Source: Candidatus Manganitrophus morganii (GTDB lineage: Bacteria > Nitrospirota > Nitrospiria > SBBL01 > Manganitrophaceae). From it: a stretch of 64,000 nucleotides of DNA. Positions within the stretch are counted from its first letter, which is position 1. Each line of letters opens with the position of its first letter. Both the position numbers and the translations under genes were made by a program. The notes beneath the pieces are model-generated. The model was not told the origin of the DNA, ran no database searches, and saw only the letters and a program-made list of their open reading frames with translations. This document shows positions 17,550-25,659 of this stretch, one piece after another. The stretch lies in the NCBI GenBank assembly GCA_021651055.1, contig JAJHOH010000001.1:2666001-2730000 (forward strand). The letters are read 5' to 3'.

Positions 17550-17643
17550 TCGGTCCTCCCGGGTGTGATGGTTTTTACATGATGAAATTAGAAATCCTTC
17601 GCGGGGTTTTCATGAGCGCGGATGCTCAGAGTGACCGGTTCAG

Positions 17644-18258
17644 TCAGTCGATCGGGCTTTCCAGGGAGCGAATGACCGCGACGGCCTTTCCGACGATCCG
17701 GAAGTCGCCGCTTTGCGGGGTCACTTCGATCGGTCGATAAGCGGGGTTGGCGGAGTGGAGGAGAATGCGCTCTCCTTTTTTTTCAAAACGTTTCACCGTC
17801 GCCTCTCCATTCAAGAGGGCGATGACGATCTCTCCCTCCTCGGCGCCCGGCTGCGGCTTCACCAGAAGATAATCCCCTTCCAGGATCCCGGCCTGGATCA
17901 TGCTGTCTCCTTTTACCTTCAGAAGAAAAGCATCTTTCCATCGGGCGAGGCTTCGATTGAGGTCGATTCTCCCTTCGATATTCTCGGTCGCCAAAATCGG
18001 CTCCCCTGCCGCGACCTTTCCGACCACCGGAATGCCGCGGGTTGCTCCGCGCAGTTCCAGCGCTCGCGCGCCGCGATGGGGCCGGCTCAAATGGCCTTTC
18101 TTCTCCAGCGCTTCCAGATGGCGTGCGACCCCCCGGGTGCTCTTCATCTTAAACCGCCGCATGATCTCTCGCTGCGTCGGCGGAAATCCGTGGTCGGCGA
18201 GGTAGCCGGTAATAAATTGGAGGACCTGTGCCTGACGGTCTGTCAGCGACTGAGTCAT
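17644..18258 (-). CDS. lexA: LexA repressor
   Basis: 204 residues, near the usual 200. The N-terminal winged helix is residues 1-65 and the peptidase domain 75-204. The self-cleavage bond A84-G85 lies in VAAGEP, and the catalytic pair is S119 (GDSM) and K156 (ATVKRF), at the same numbering as E. coli LexA. The recognition-helix region KSTRGVARHLEALEKKG differs from both the E. coli and the Bacillus forms. A perfect palindrome sits just upstream of the start (18267-18296), overlapping GGAG of the ribosome-binding site, so autoregulation is expected. The helicase gene downstream may be part of the same SOS unit. Confidence 0.95.
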   Translation of the reverse strand: MTQSLTDRQAQVLQFITGYLADHGFPPTQREIMRRFKMKSTRGVARHLEALEKKGHLSRPHRGARALELRGATRGIPVVGKVAAGEPILATENIEGRIDLNRSLARWKDAFLLKVKGDSMIQAGILEGDYLLVKPQPGAEEGEIVIALLNGEATVKRFEKKGERILLHSANPAYRPIEVTPQSGDFRIVGKAVAVIRSLESPID

Positions 18259-18266
18259 CTTAATCT

Positions 18267-18296
18267 CCGGATAGTATTCAAATGAATACTATCCGG
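18267..18296. promoter_or_regulatory. Putative LexA operator (14-bp perfect inverted repeat)
   Basis: Arms CCGGATAGTATTCA and TGAATACTATCCGG are exact reverse complements around a 2-base centre (AA). The core is TAGTATTC-N4-GAATACTA. It begins 9 bases upstream of the lexA start codon and touches its Shine-Dalgarno. It matches neither CTG-N10-CAG nor GAAC-N4-GTTC. No second copy was found by eye in the window. Confidence 0.75.
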
Positions 18297-18445
18297 TTGC
18301 GGCGTTCCTGTCAAGCGAATTTTGCCGGCGAAAGGATCTGGAGGAGATTGAAGAAGTTCATACTCGAAAGAGTTAACTCTTTGCGGCAAATAGACAGGCC
18401 GCCGGGCAAAAGACTAAGTTTGTTCTAATAGAAAGGAGGTTCGTC

Positions 18446-19024
18446 ATGGCAGAGAATATCAGATTAGAGGGACTGCGGGTTGCGATTTTGGTCACGGATG
18501 ATTTTGAGCAGGTGGAGTTAACGGAGCCGAAGAAGGCACTGGAGGAGGCCGGTGCGACAACAGCCATTATCTCTCCCCATCCCGGTCAGGTCCAGGGGAT
18601 GAATCACGATGAGAAGGCCGACCGCTTCAATGTCGATCAGACGCTCGATCAGGCGAACCCCGATGATTATGATGCGGTTCTTTTGCCCGGCGGGGTGATC
18701 AACGCCGATGCCTTGAGAATGGAGCGGAAAGCGCAGGAGTTCGTGAGGATGATCGAAGCGGCCAACAAGCCGATCGCTTTTATCTGCCACGCGCCGTGGC
18801 TGCTTGTCTCGGCGGGGCTGGTCAACGGCCGAACATTGACCAGCTACTACACTCTCCAGGACGACATCCGCAACGCCGGAGGACGCTGGTGGGATCTGCC
18901 GCTGGTACATGACGATAACTGGGTCAGCAGCCGCTTTCCGAAAGATATCCCGATTTTTAATCAAGGAATGATCGAGCTTTTCTCCGACTATCAAGAGATG
19001 GAGGAATACGAAGAAGCGGCGTAG
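18446..19024 (+). CDS. DJ-1/PfpI family protein
   Basis: 192 residues, one DJ-1/PfpI (type 1 glutamine amidotransferase-like) domain. The nucleophilic elbow is AFICHAPWLL, with Cys near residue 114 and the following His; the conserved Glu on the early strand is in DDFEQVEL, and ALLLPGG-like DAVLLPGGVIN precedes the elbow. Members act as general stress proteases, deglycases or hydratases; which one cannot be decided here. The start is fixed by a strong GAAAGGAGG. It is divergent from lexA across 187 bases and ends just before a 14-bp inverted repeat. Confidence 0.88.
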   Translation: MAENIRLEGLRVAILVTDDFEQVELTEPKKALEEAGATTAIISPHPGQVQGMNHDEKADRFNVDQTLDQANPDDYDAVLLPGGVINADALRMERKAQEFVRMIEAANKPIAFICHAPWLLVSAGLVNGRTLTSYYTLQDDIRNAGGRWWDLPLVHDDNWVSSRFPKDIPIFNQGMIELFSDYQEMEEYEEAA

Positions 19025-19026
19025 GC

Positions 19027-19055
19027 GTAGAGACGTCCCGCCGGGACGTCTCTAC
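19027..19055. repeat. GTAG...CTAC palindrome at a 3' end
   Basis: Arms GTAGAGACGTCCCG and CGGGACGTCTCTAC are perfectly complementary with one spacer base. It lies 3 bases after the PfpI stop and 17 bases from the stop of the convergent DsbA-like gene. It resembles the palindromes at 48937 and 55664 and could work as a bidirectional terminator or be a dispersed repeat. Confidence 0.75.
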
Positions 19056-19071
19056 GGATTTCCCATCCGCA

Positions 19072-19770
19072 TTAGGGTTTCACGGCTCTCTTCATGGAGG
19101 CGAGGGCCGTTTCGACCTCTCGTTTGAAGAGGGAATAGGGGATCGCCCCTTCCACCTTGCGCCCGTTGATGAAGAAGGTCGGCGTCGCCCGGACCCCCCG
19201 TTCGATCGCTTCGTTATAATCGGCCTCCATCCGGGTGATAAGACTCCGATCGCCCAGGGAGGACTCAAACCGCGCCATGTCGAGATTCAGCCGGCGGGCA
19301 TAACCGAAAACGTCGTCTCGGGCGACGCGGTCCCGGTTTTCAAAGAGAAGATCGTGCATCTCCCAGAAGCGGCCCTGCTCGCCGGCGGCGATGGCGACCA
19401 TGTGGATCGCCGGGGCGTTTGGATGAGATTCAAAGACCGGAAAGTGGCGGAAGACCCATCGGACCTCGCCGGGGTACTCTTCGAGAATCTGCTTGACGGT
19501 TGAAACGCTCCGGGCGCAGAAGGGACATTGAAAATCGGAGAACTCCTCGATCGTCACCGGCGCCGCCGGTGCTCCCCGGACCGGAAATTGGGCCGGGACC
19601 GGTTTGGGTGGAGCAGGGGGAGCGCTCTCGGCCTCACGCCGCTCCGCTTGGACGGGGGCTTCCGAACGGAAGGTGTAGATCGCAAAGAGACCCGCGGCCG
19701 CTCCCACCAGAAGCACAATCCATAAAAGCGGATTCGCCCTTTTTTCTTTTGGCAATTCCTTCTTTTTCAT
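19072..19770 (-). CDS. Membrane-anchored DsbA/thioredoxin-like protein
   Basis: 232 residues: a short cytoplasmic basic start (MKKKELPKEKR), one membrane helix (about 13-32), a Pro/Ala-rich linker, then a DsbA-type thioredoxin fold (thioredoxin_4). The active site is CPFC in FSDFQCPFCARSV, followed by WVFRHFPV and, near the end, the cis-Pro element ATPTFFINGRKVEGA. The arrangement predicts a periplasmic disulfide oxidase or isomerase tethered to the inner membrane. The window encodes two very Cys-rich secreted proteins (6959-9634) that could be substrates, but they are not linked by operon. No dsbB or vkor gene is adjacent. Confidence 0.88.
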   Translation of the reverse strand: MKKKELPKEKRANPLLWIVLLVGAAAGLFAIYTFRSEAPVQAERREAESAPPAPPKPVPAQFPVRGAPAAPVTIEEFSDFQCPFCARSVSTVKQILEEYPGEVRWVFRHFPVFESHPNAPAIHMVAIAAGEQGRFWEMHDLLFENRDRVARDDVFGYARRLNLDMARFESSLGDRSLITRMEADYNEAIERGVRATPTFFINGRKVEGAIPYSLFKREVETALASMKRAVKP

Positions 19771-19819
19771 TTCGAAGAAGGAGTGTACAGACGAACCGCC
19801 GGAGAGTCAATCGCCCTCC

Positions 19820-19849
19820 TTGACACCTCCCTTATCTATTCCTTACGCT
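19820..19849 (+). promoter_or_regulatory. Probable promoter of the lone MmgE/PrpD gene
   Basis: TTGACA at 19820-19825 and TACGCT at 19844-19849, spacer 18, 48 bases before the start codon. The -35 is perfect; the -10 is moderate. Confidence 0.45.
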
Positions 19850-19896
19850 AGAGGTAAGCCGCACTCGGCATCCTTCTCAAAATAGGGGAGACGTCC

Positions 19897-21285
19897 ATGA
19901 CCCTTGTCGAACAGCTCGCTTCATTCGTCGTCAATGCATCTTATGAAAACCTCTCCGAGGCCGCCCGTCAGGCGCTGAAGATCCGCATCCTCGATTCGAT
20001 CGGTTGCGCCATCGGTGCGCTCGATGGAGAGCCGATCCGATTTATCCGAGCGCATCTGGAAGACTTCGGCGGCGCCGAGCGCTGCACCCTCGTCGGCGGC
20101 GGGCGGAACGCCCCCGATCGGGCCGCTTTCTACAACAGCGCCCTGGTCCGCTACCTCGACTTCAACGACAGTTATCTGGCAAAGGGGGAAACCTGTCATC
20201 CGAGCGACAACCTCGGGTCGGTCCTGGCCGCCGCCGAGTATTCGGATCGATCGGGCAAAGATCTCCTCGCGGCCCTGGCGGTCGCCTACCAGGTTCAGTG
20301 TCGCTTAAGCGACGTCGCTCCCGTCCGGGACAAGGGGTTCGATCATACCACCCAGGGGTCCTACGCCGCCGCGGCGGGAGTAGCCCGGGCGCTCGGTCTC
20401 GACCCAACCCGGACCGCGCATGCCGTCGCCATCAGCGGAACCGCCTTCAACGCGCTTCGGGTGACCCGGACGGGGCTCCTCTCCCATTGGAAGGGGCTGG
20501 CCTATCCGAACACCGCCTTCGGCGCAACCCACGCGGCCTTCTTGGCGATGCGCGGGATCACCGGTCCTTTGGAGGTCTTCGAGGGGAACAAGGGGTTCAT
20601 GGAGAGCATCGCGGGGCGGTTTGAGATCGATTGGCAGAGAGAAGATCTCGAACGGGTGACGCGCACCATCATCAAGAAGTACAACGCCGAGATTCATTCC
20701 CAATCGGCGATTGAAGGAATTTTGGAGCTCAAGCAGGAGGACCCTTTCTCTCCGGCCGACGTGGAACGGATCGAGATCGAGATCTTCGACGTCGCGCACA
20801 AAATTATCGGCGGAGGAGAAGAAGGGGACAAGACGATCGTTTTAAACAAAGAGCAGGCCGATCACAGCCTGCAATATATGGTCGCCGCCGCCCTCCTGGA
20901 TGACCAGGTGATGCCGGAACAATATCTCCCTGACCGGATCGAGCGGCGGGACGTTCAGACGCTCCTTCATAAGATCACCGTCCGCCCCCGGAAAGATTTC
21001 AGCGACCGGTTTCCCGACGAGATGCCGTGCCGGCTGATCGTCTCTCTACGAGACGGGCGGATGCTCATCAAAGAGAAACGGGATTATGAAGGGTTCTACA
21101 CCCGCCCGATGCAGTGGGAGACCGTCTCCCGGAAATTCGAGCAGCTCAGCAAACGATACGCGGACGCCTCCCTGCGCCGCGATATTCGGGAGGGGGTCTC
21201 ACGGATCGAAGCGCTCCGGACGCGGGACCTCATGCAGCTTTTGTCCCGGGTTCAGTTCTCGACCGATTTAAAAGCGGCTTCATAG
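19897..21285 (+). CDS. MmgE/PrpD family protein (first copy)
   Basis: 462 residues, full length for the family, which includes 2-methylcitrate dehydratase and cis-aconitate decarboxylase. Family hallmarks: LDSIGCAIGAL early, the YLDFNDSYLAKGETCHPSDN segment around residue 85-105 lining the active site, GTAFNALRVTRTG, and KYNAEIHSQSAIEG. No cofactor is needed by these lyases. It stands alone with its own promoter, unlike the second family member at 32553, which is in a methylcitrate operon; the two share the same motifs but are clearly diverged. The substrate is therefore open. Confidence 0.85.
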   Translation: MTLVEQLASFVVNASYENLSEAARQALKIRILDSIGCAIGALDGEPIRFIRAHLEDFGGAERCTLVGGGRNAPDRAAFYNSALVRYLDFNDSYLAKGETCHPSDNLGSVLAAAEYSDRSGKDLLAALAVAYQVQCRLSDVAPVRDKGFDHTTQGSYAAAAGVARALGLDPTRTAHAVAISGTAFNALRVTRTGLLSHWKGLAYPNTAFGATHAAFLAMRGITGPLEVFEGNKGFMESIAGRFEIDWQREDLERVTRTIIKKYNAEIHSQSAIEGILELKQEDPFSPADVERIEIEIFDVAHKIIGGGEEGDKTIVLNKEQADHSLQYMVAAALLDDQVMPEQYLPDRIERRDVQTLLHKITVRPRKDFSDRFPDEMPCRLIVSLRDGRMLIKEKRDYEGFYTRPMQWETVSRKFEQLSKRYADASLRRDIREGVSRIEALRTRDLMQLLSRVQFSTDLKAAS

Positions 21286-21515
21286 CCGACCTTCTCTCAG
21301 CTTGCCTCATTCGCCTTTTCTCAAAAGGTGTGTCCCTCGTCACTTTTTTTCGCACCTCTTCATTACAAAAATCATCGATAAAACCCTGCTAAGTGTTTTC
21401 ACACCCCTGTACTAAGACAATTCCCAATAGTCACAAAAATAATCTCTGTTATCTTTGGCCGTGGGCTTACTGTAGAGCTTGTTCTCGGTAAGGAGACTTT
21501 TCCGCGATCATCGCC

Positions 21516-21537
21516 CGGAGGGGGGGCGCTCCCCCTC
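21516..21537 (+). other. GC hairpin in the leader of the DUF4091 gene
   Basis: GGAGGGGG (21516-21523) and CCCCCTCC (21530-21537) form an 8-bp stem with loop GGCGCT, about 33 bases before the start of the next gene. The rest of the 284-base gap 21286-21569 shows no gene and no clear promoter. Confidence 0.4.
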
Positions 21538-21569
21538 CTTATCATCAACGCCTATGTAATGGAGGTGGA

Positions 21570-23687
21570 ATGAGAGAGAGAAAGTCTGTTTTCGCAACCA
21601 CGGCCCTCGCCGCGCTCACCCTTTTTGTGTTGCTCTGGTCCGCCGGCGCGGCCGATGCGATGACCGTCTGGACGGAGCATGCCACCGTCAAAATTCGAAG
21701 AACAACTTCTCCGAAAACAAACCAGACCGCCGCCGTCCTGAAAGCGGCCAGAAACGAATTCGAAGCCTTCCAGCTGGTGGTGACGGCGAACAGCGGCGCC
21801 CTTTCGGGTGTCGATGTAAATGTGAGCGATTTGCGCGACGCTCACGGCAATACGATCCCCGCCGATCAGATCATGATTTATAATCAGGCTTACATCAACG
21901 TGGCCACCGTTTCGACCATCCAGGGGGGGACGGGAGAGTGGCCCGACGCGTTGATTCCGAAGAAGGATGCCTACTTCGGCGAAGTCCGAAACGCCTTCCC
22001 CTTCTCTGTCGCATCCGGCAGAAGCCAACCGGTCTGGATCGAGGTCTACGTTCCGTCCACGGCGACGGCGGGGGTCTATTCCGGCTCGGCGACCGTGACG
22101 GCCTCCGGACGGAGCCCGGTGATCGTCCCGATTCAGCTGACCGTCTGGAATTTTACCCTTCCTTCCACTTCAACCCTCAAGTCGGCGCACTCCATCGATT
22201 ACCACCTTGTGCCGGTCGGGCACGGTTTGGGTTCTTATACTTCCCCCCCCAGTTCGAGCCATCTTAGACTGGTAAAGCTCTACGCGAAAGCCAATCTGCT
22301 TCATCGGCTGACGACAAATTATCTGCCGGCGCCGCAAGCCATGGGGGGGCTCTCCAACAGCCAGATCGACTGGGGACCGTTCGATACGACCTTCGGCCCC
22401 CTCTTTGATGGGACGGAGACGCTTCCGGGGGGAAAGCTCCCGGGGGCAAAGATGACGAGCTATAGTATGTCTTTCTCGGGACAAGATACGAACACCACTT
22501 TTCTCCGAGGCATCGCGACGCATGCGAAGGCGAAGGGATGGTTCGATCGTCTCTTCCAGTACACCCTCGATGAGCCGAGCACGAGCGCCCATTGGCAGAC
22601 GATTCGAACCCGGGCCAACGCCCTCCATCAGGCCGACCCCGAACTTATGGCGGGGGTCACGACCAGCATTCAAAACGCCACCTCGAACAACGTGGCGGGT
22701 CTCATCGACCTGTTCATCCCGACCATCCGGTTCATGGACAACAAGCCGTACGGACGGGAACCGGGGGGCGAGGTCCCCGGCGGCGCGGGAACCATCGGGA
22801 ATCAGCGGAGCAAATATCCCCAAGAGACCTGGTGGTATCAGGCCTGCGGCAGTCACGGCTGCGGGATGGTGGGGGGGGGAGTGTTCGACTCGGAGGGGTA
22901 CCATCTCGATTGGCCCAGCTATATGATCGATCTCCCCGCTCTGTTCAGCCGGATCATGGAGTGGATGAGCTTCAAATATAATCTTCAGGGAGAGCTCTAC
23001 TACGACATGGTTTACGCCTTCGGACAGAGAGATCCTTGGGTCGGCCAGTATGATTTCGGCGGCAACGGCGACGGGACCCTCTACTATCCGGGGCGGCCGA
23101 ACAAGATCGGCGGGACGAGCCACATTCCAATCGAGTCGATCCGGTTGAAGCTTCTTCGGGAGGGGATGGAAGATTACGAATATATGCATCTCCTAAAGAC
23201 CCTCGGGGAGGAAGCTTATGCCGATGAGCAGGTCGCCCAGGTGGTCACGAATGTCTACACCTGGAGCAAGAACCCGCTCCTCCTCTACGACGCCCGTGAG
23301 AAAATGGGGACGCGGATATCGGTTCTCCAGGGTGGAGCGAATCCTGCACCGACCCCCGAACCCCCTCCGCCGGCCGATCCCGGTTCCGATCCGGACCCTG
23401 ACGCCGGGGCGGGGGCCGGATCGGGAACGGACCCTGATCCTGATTCGGAATCGGATCCTCCCATTTCGAAAGATCCCGATCCAATCTCAAAAGATCCCGG
23501 TCCGATTACCCCCTCCACTGGAGAGAGCGGATCTTCTTCGGGTGTGCAATTTGGCGGGTGCAGTCTCTTGCGAACGACGGGGGAGGCATCCCGCCCGATG
23601 GAAGCGGTCGCTTATCTTCTCCTCTTTTTCTCCCCCTTCTGCGGGGTGGTTTGGAGGAAGATTCGGGTTTTGGCTCGACTCCGCTAA
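21570..23687 (+). CDS. Secreted DUF4091 (GH123-like) protein with C-terminal sorting-like tail
   Basis: 705 residues. Signal peptide about 1-30 (ending GAADA). Residues 30-200 are beta-sandwich (WTEHATVKIRR, RNEFEAFQLVV, QPVWIEVYVPSTATAGVYSG), the N-terminal module that accompanies GH123/DUF4091 catalytic domains. Residues 200-600 are the DUF4091 barrel, with YTLDEPS as the likely acid-bearing strand and ESIRLKLLREGMEDYEYMHLL near the end. An Asp/Pro/Gly-rich linker with repeated DPDPDS and SKDPDP units follows (about 615-660). The tail has FGGCS, a 17-residue hydrophobic helix and a basic end (RLR), like Gly-Cys sorting signals such as JDVT-CTERM. A glycan-active surface protein is likely; the substrate is unknown. 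Confidence 0.75.
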   Translation: MRERKSVFATTALAALTLFVLLWSAGAADAMTVWTEHATVKIRRTTSPKTNQTAAVLKAARNEFEAFQLVVTANSGALSGVDVNVSDLRDAHGNTIPADQIMIYNQAYINVATVSTIQGGTGEWPDALIPKKDAYFGEVRNAFPFSVASGRSQPVWIEVYVPSTATAGVYSGSATVTASGRSPVIVPIQLTVWNFTLPSTSTLKSAHSIDYHLVPVGHGLGSYTSPPSSSHLRLVKLYAKANLLHRLTTNYLPAPQAMGGLSNSQIDWGPFDTTFGPLFDGTETLPGGKLPGAKMTSYSMSFSGQDTNTTFLRGIATHAKAKGWFDRLFQYTLDEPSTSAHWQTIRTRANALHQADPELMAGVTTSIQNATSNNVAGLIDLFIPTIRFMDNKPYGREPGGEVPGGAGTIGNQRSKYPQETWWYQACGSHGCGMVGGGVFDSEGYHLDWPSYMIDLPALFSRIMEWMSFKYNLQGELYYDMVYAFGQRDPWVGQYDFGGNGDGTLYYPGRPNKIGGTSHIPIESIRLKLLREGMEDYEYMHLLKTLGEEAYADEQVAQVVTNVYTWSKNPLLLYDAREKMGTRISVLQGGANPAPTPEPPPPADPGSDPDPDAGAGAGSGTDPDPDSESDPPISKDPDPISKDPGPITPSTGESGSSSGVQFGGCSLLRTTGEASRPMEAVAYLLLFFSPFCGVVWRKIRVLARLR

Positions 23688-23694
23688 ACGTTGA

Positions 23695-23727
23695 ACGGGA
23701 GAGGGATTCTAAAGATCCCTCTCCCGT
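23695..23727. terminator. Bidirectional hairpin terminator
   Basis: Arms ACGGGAGAGGGAT and ATCCCTCTCCCGT pair over 13 perfect base pairs with a 7-base loop, between convergent genes. There is no U tract on the plus side, so termination may be factor-assisted. Confidence 0.6.
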
Positions 23728-23756
23728 CTCTCATTTAAAAACCAACCTGAATGATT

Positions 23757-23993
23757 CTAAGGGACGTGGTCCGGCCCGTAGACGGTGAAGCCGTGCAGCT
23801 CCAGGACCATCTTCGCTTGATCGGCCTCGGCCCGATCGGCAAACCACCAATCGAATTTTTCCGCTTTCTCGGCGGCGGTAAATTCCGAGGTCGCAACCCG
23901 GTAAGCGGTCTGATTTTCATCGTTCATGGGAAACTCATCGATACCGACATGCCACAAGGCCGACTCGCCGCATGGATCTTCTTTCTTCGCCAT
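23757..23993 (-). CDS. Small hypothetical protein (78 aa)
   Basis: No family recognised. The product is acidic, has HVGIDEFPMNDENQTAYRVA, a helical Lys/Glu section and FDWWFADRAEADQAKMVLELHGFTVYG, which looks like a compact alpha/beta domain with no signal peptide. A modest purine-rich site (GAGAGAAAGAG) precedes the ATG. It is set off from the convergent DUF4091 gene by a strong hairpin and lies 57 bases downstream of the SDR gene on the same strand. Confidence 0.5.
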   Translation of the reverse strand: MAKKEDPCGESALWHVGIDEFPMNDENQTAYRVATSEFTAAEKAEKFDWWFADRAEADQAKMVLELHGFTVYGPDHVP

Positions 23994-24050
23994 CTCTTTC
24001 TCTCTATAAAAGGGATTTTCTAAAATGAGGATGCAACGCCATCCTTTTCC

Positions 24051-25145
24051 TTAAGGGATAGAGCGACCGAACATCCGACCGGCGATCGCGTGTCCAACGG
24101 CTTCCGCCAGCGGGCTTAGGAAATCGATCATGCGTGGCGCGCTTCTCCTCGGAAGAGCGGTTCTCATGCCGAGACGAAACCATGCCATCAGCAAGATCGG
24201 TGCAAGGATCGCCGCTCCCCCTACGGCGGAACGGCGAAGGGAGAGGTGACCGTTGACCTTCCATCCTCCGCGAATACCGGTCCACTCGGGGATCGGTTCG
24301 AAGAGGTTCCCCGCCGTGGGAGGAATCGGTTGATCTTTCATGAGCTGCATTTTGTCGGTCATGACCGCAAGTTGTCGCTCCGTCATTTCAGGCGCCAGCA
24401 GAGATTCGAAACTCAGCGTGCGGGCCGCATTGCCGACGTAAACCTCATGGCGCGGATTCTCTGCCAGACGGATGAACGTTTCGGCGACCTGGTCGGGCGT
24501 ATAAACCGGGGGGAGCGGCTTGGCGGCGCGGCCGGTGTAGTTGCCGGCATGCTGGTAGAGAGGCGTGTCGATGCTGGCCGGAACCACCGTGCAAACATGG
24601 ATGTTCTCGGCCCCCTCCAGCAGGAGCTCTTGTCTCAGACTCATGCTCAGGCCTCGGACGCCATGATTGGCGGCGACATAGGCGCTGAGGTAGGGTTGAG
24701 AGAGTTTGGCGGCGAGAGAGGCATTGTTGATCAGCACGCCGCTTCCCTGCTCGCGGAAGTAGGGGAGCGCGGCCCGTGCCCCATGGATAAAGCCGAACAG
24801 TTTTGTCTCAATCACACGCCGGTAGGCCTCGATCGGTGCATCTTCAAAACGGGCGAAAAGGGTGACGGCCGCATTATTGATCCAGACATCGAGCCGACCG
24901 AAATGCTCCACGGTGCGCCGCGCCAGATTCCGAACGGCCGCTTCATCGGTCACGTCGGTCGGCACCGCGAGCGCCTTTCCACCCAAGTTTTTGCATTGCG
25001 TGACAATTTCACGCAACGGTTGCTCCCGCCGAGCGGCGATGACGACCGATGCTCCCTTTTTCGAGAAGGCCAGCGCGGCGGCGCGGCCGATACCGCTTGA
25101 GGCACCGGTAATGACGATCACCGAATCGCTGATCCTCCTACGCAT
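24051..25145 (-). CDS. SDR-family oxidoreductase, catalytic Lys replaced
   Basis: 364 residues; the first 250 are a classical Rossmann SDR with the cofactor motif TGASSGIG (13-20), NNAAV (90-94) and a Ser-Tyr pair at 143 and 156. The usual Tyr-x-x-x-Lys is Tyr156-V-A-A-Asn160, so the catalytic Lys is absent. The C-terminal 100 residues extend beyond the domain and include a hydrophobic stretch (about 318-335) and an Arg-rich end. R-R after the nucleotide strand (AARR) suggests NADP preference. Substrate unknown. No operon partner is obvious; an intergenic stretch of 514 bases lies upstream. Confidence 0.85.
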   Translation of the reverse strand: MRRRISDSVIVITGASSGIGRAAALAFSKKGASVVIAARREQPLREIVTQCKNLGGKALAVPTDVTDEAAVRNLARRTVEHFGRLDVWINNAAVTLFARFEDAPIEAYRRVIETKLFGFIHGARAALPYFREQGSGVLINNASLAAKLSQPYLSAYVAANHGVRGLSMSLRQELLLEGAENIHVCTVVPASIDTPLYQHAGNYTGRAAKPLPPVYTPDQVAETFIRLAENPRHEVYVGNAARTLSFESLLAPEMTERQLAVMTDKMQLMKDQPIPPTAGNLFEPIPEWTGIRGGWKVNGHLSLRRSAVGGAAILAPILLMAWFRLGMRTALPRRSAPRMIDFLSPLAEAVGHAIAGRMFGRSIP

Positions 25146-25515
25146 CGAACCCTCCTTGCCGGTGAATAAGTGGGATATTTAGGATGATTAAAAAGCAATA
25201 TCCGTACCGGATGAAGGTGCCTGTTTCTCCTTTGCTTTCGCCAAGAGAAAGAGGGAGAGGGGATCGAGTGATCTTAATTTGAGAGAGACATCACTGGGGC
25301 GGAAGAGGATGAGTGTGTCGGTGGCAGGAAGTTTGGATCAACATGCATGAAAGTGCGTGATTTTTACCTGCCGGTAAGATGGGCGGGATTATCTCTGAAG
25401 ATGGGTGGTGTTCTGGGCGACTTCCGGCTTGGCGGTTTTGACCTCCAAGGCCCGGACCGCGCGTTGGAGCAGCCAAATCTTAAAATGAATCCGTAATTGA
25501 ACAAAGGGGGTGAAC

Positions 25516-25632
25516 ATGTTAAAGGTTCCTCCGATGAAACGCGTTTTCTTCTTCGTGTTGAAGGAAGGGAAACGATCCGGCGATCATTTCTCCCGATGTT
25601 GTATATTACTGTATGGTATAAATTCATTTTGA
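25516..25632 (+). CDS. Possible small ORF (38 aa)
   Basis: ATG 25516 follows AAAGGGGGTG at good spacing and reads 38 codons (MLKVPPMKRVFFFVLKEG and onward) to TGA at 25632. The site is good but the peptide resembles nothing I know and has no clear membrane segment; chance is a fair alternative. Confidence 0.25.
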   Translation: MLKVPPMKRVFFFVLKEGKRSGDHFSRCCILLYGINSF

Positions 25633-25637
25633 GCAAT

Positions 25638-25653
25638 CCCCTCGAAAGAGGGG
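25638..25653. terminator. GNRA-loop hairpin downstream of the lipoprotein gene
   Basis: CCCCTC and GAGGGG pair perfectly around GAAA. It sits 7 bases beyond the stop of the minus-strand lipoprotein gene and may end its transcript. Almost the same hairpin recurs at 41144-41158. Confidence 0.45.
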
Positions 25654-25659
25654 GGCGGG

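Larger units (their letters stand above)
25146..25659. other. Intergenic region of 514 bases
   Basis: Between the SDR gene and the Ig/PKD lipoprotein gene, both on the minus strand. It holds one tiny plus-strand ORF and a GNRA-loop hairpin (listed separately). Other ORFs here overlap on opposite strands without convincing start sites. I saw no RNA gene or repeat. Confidence 0.6.
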
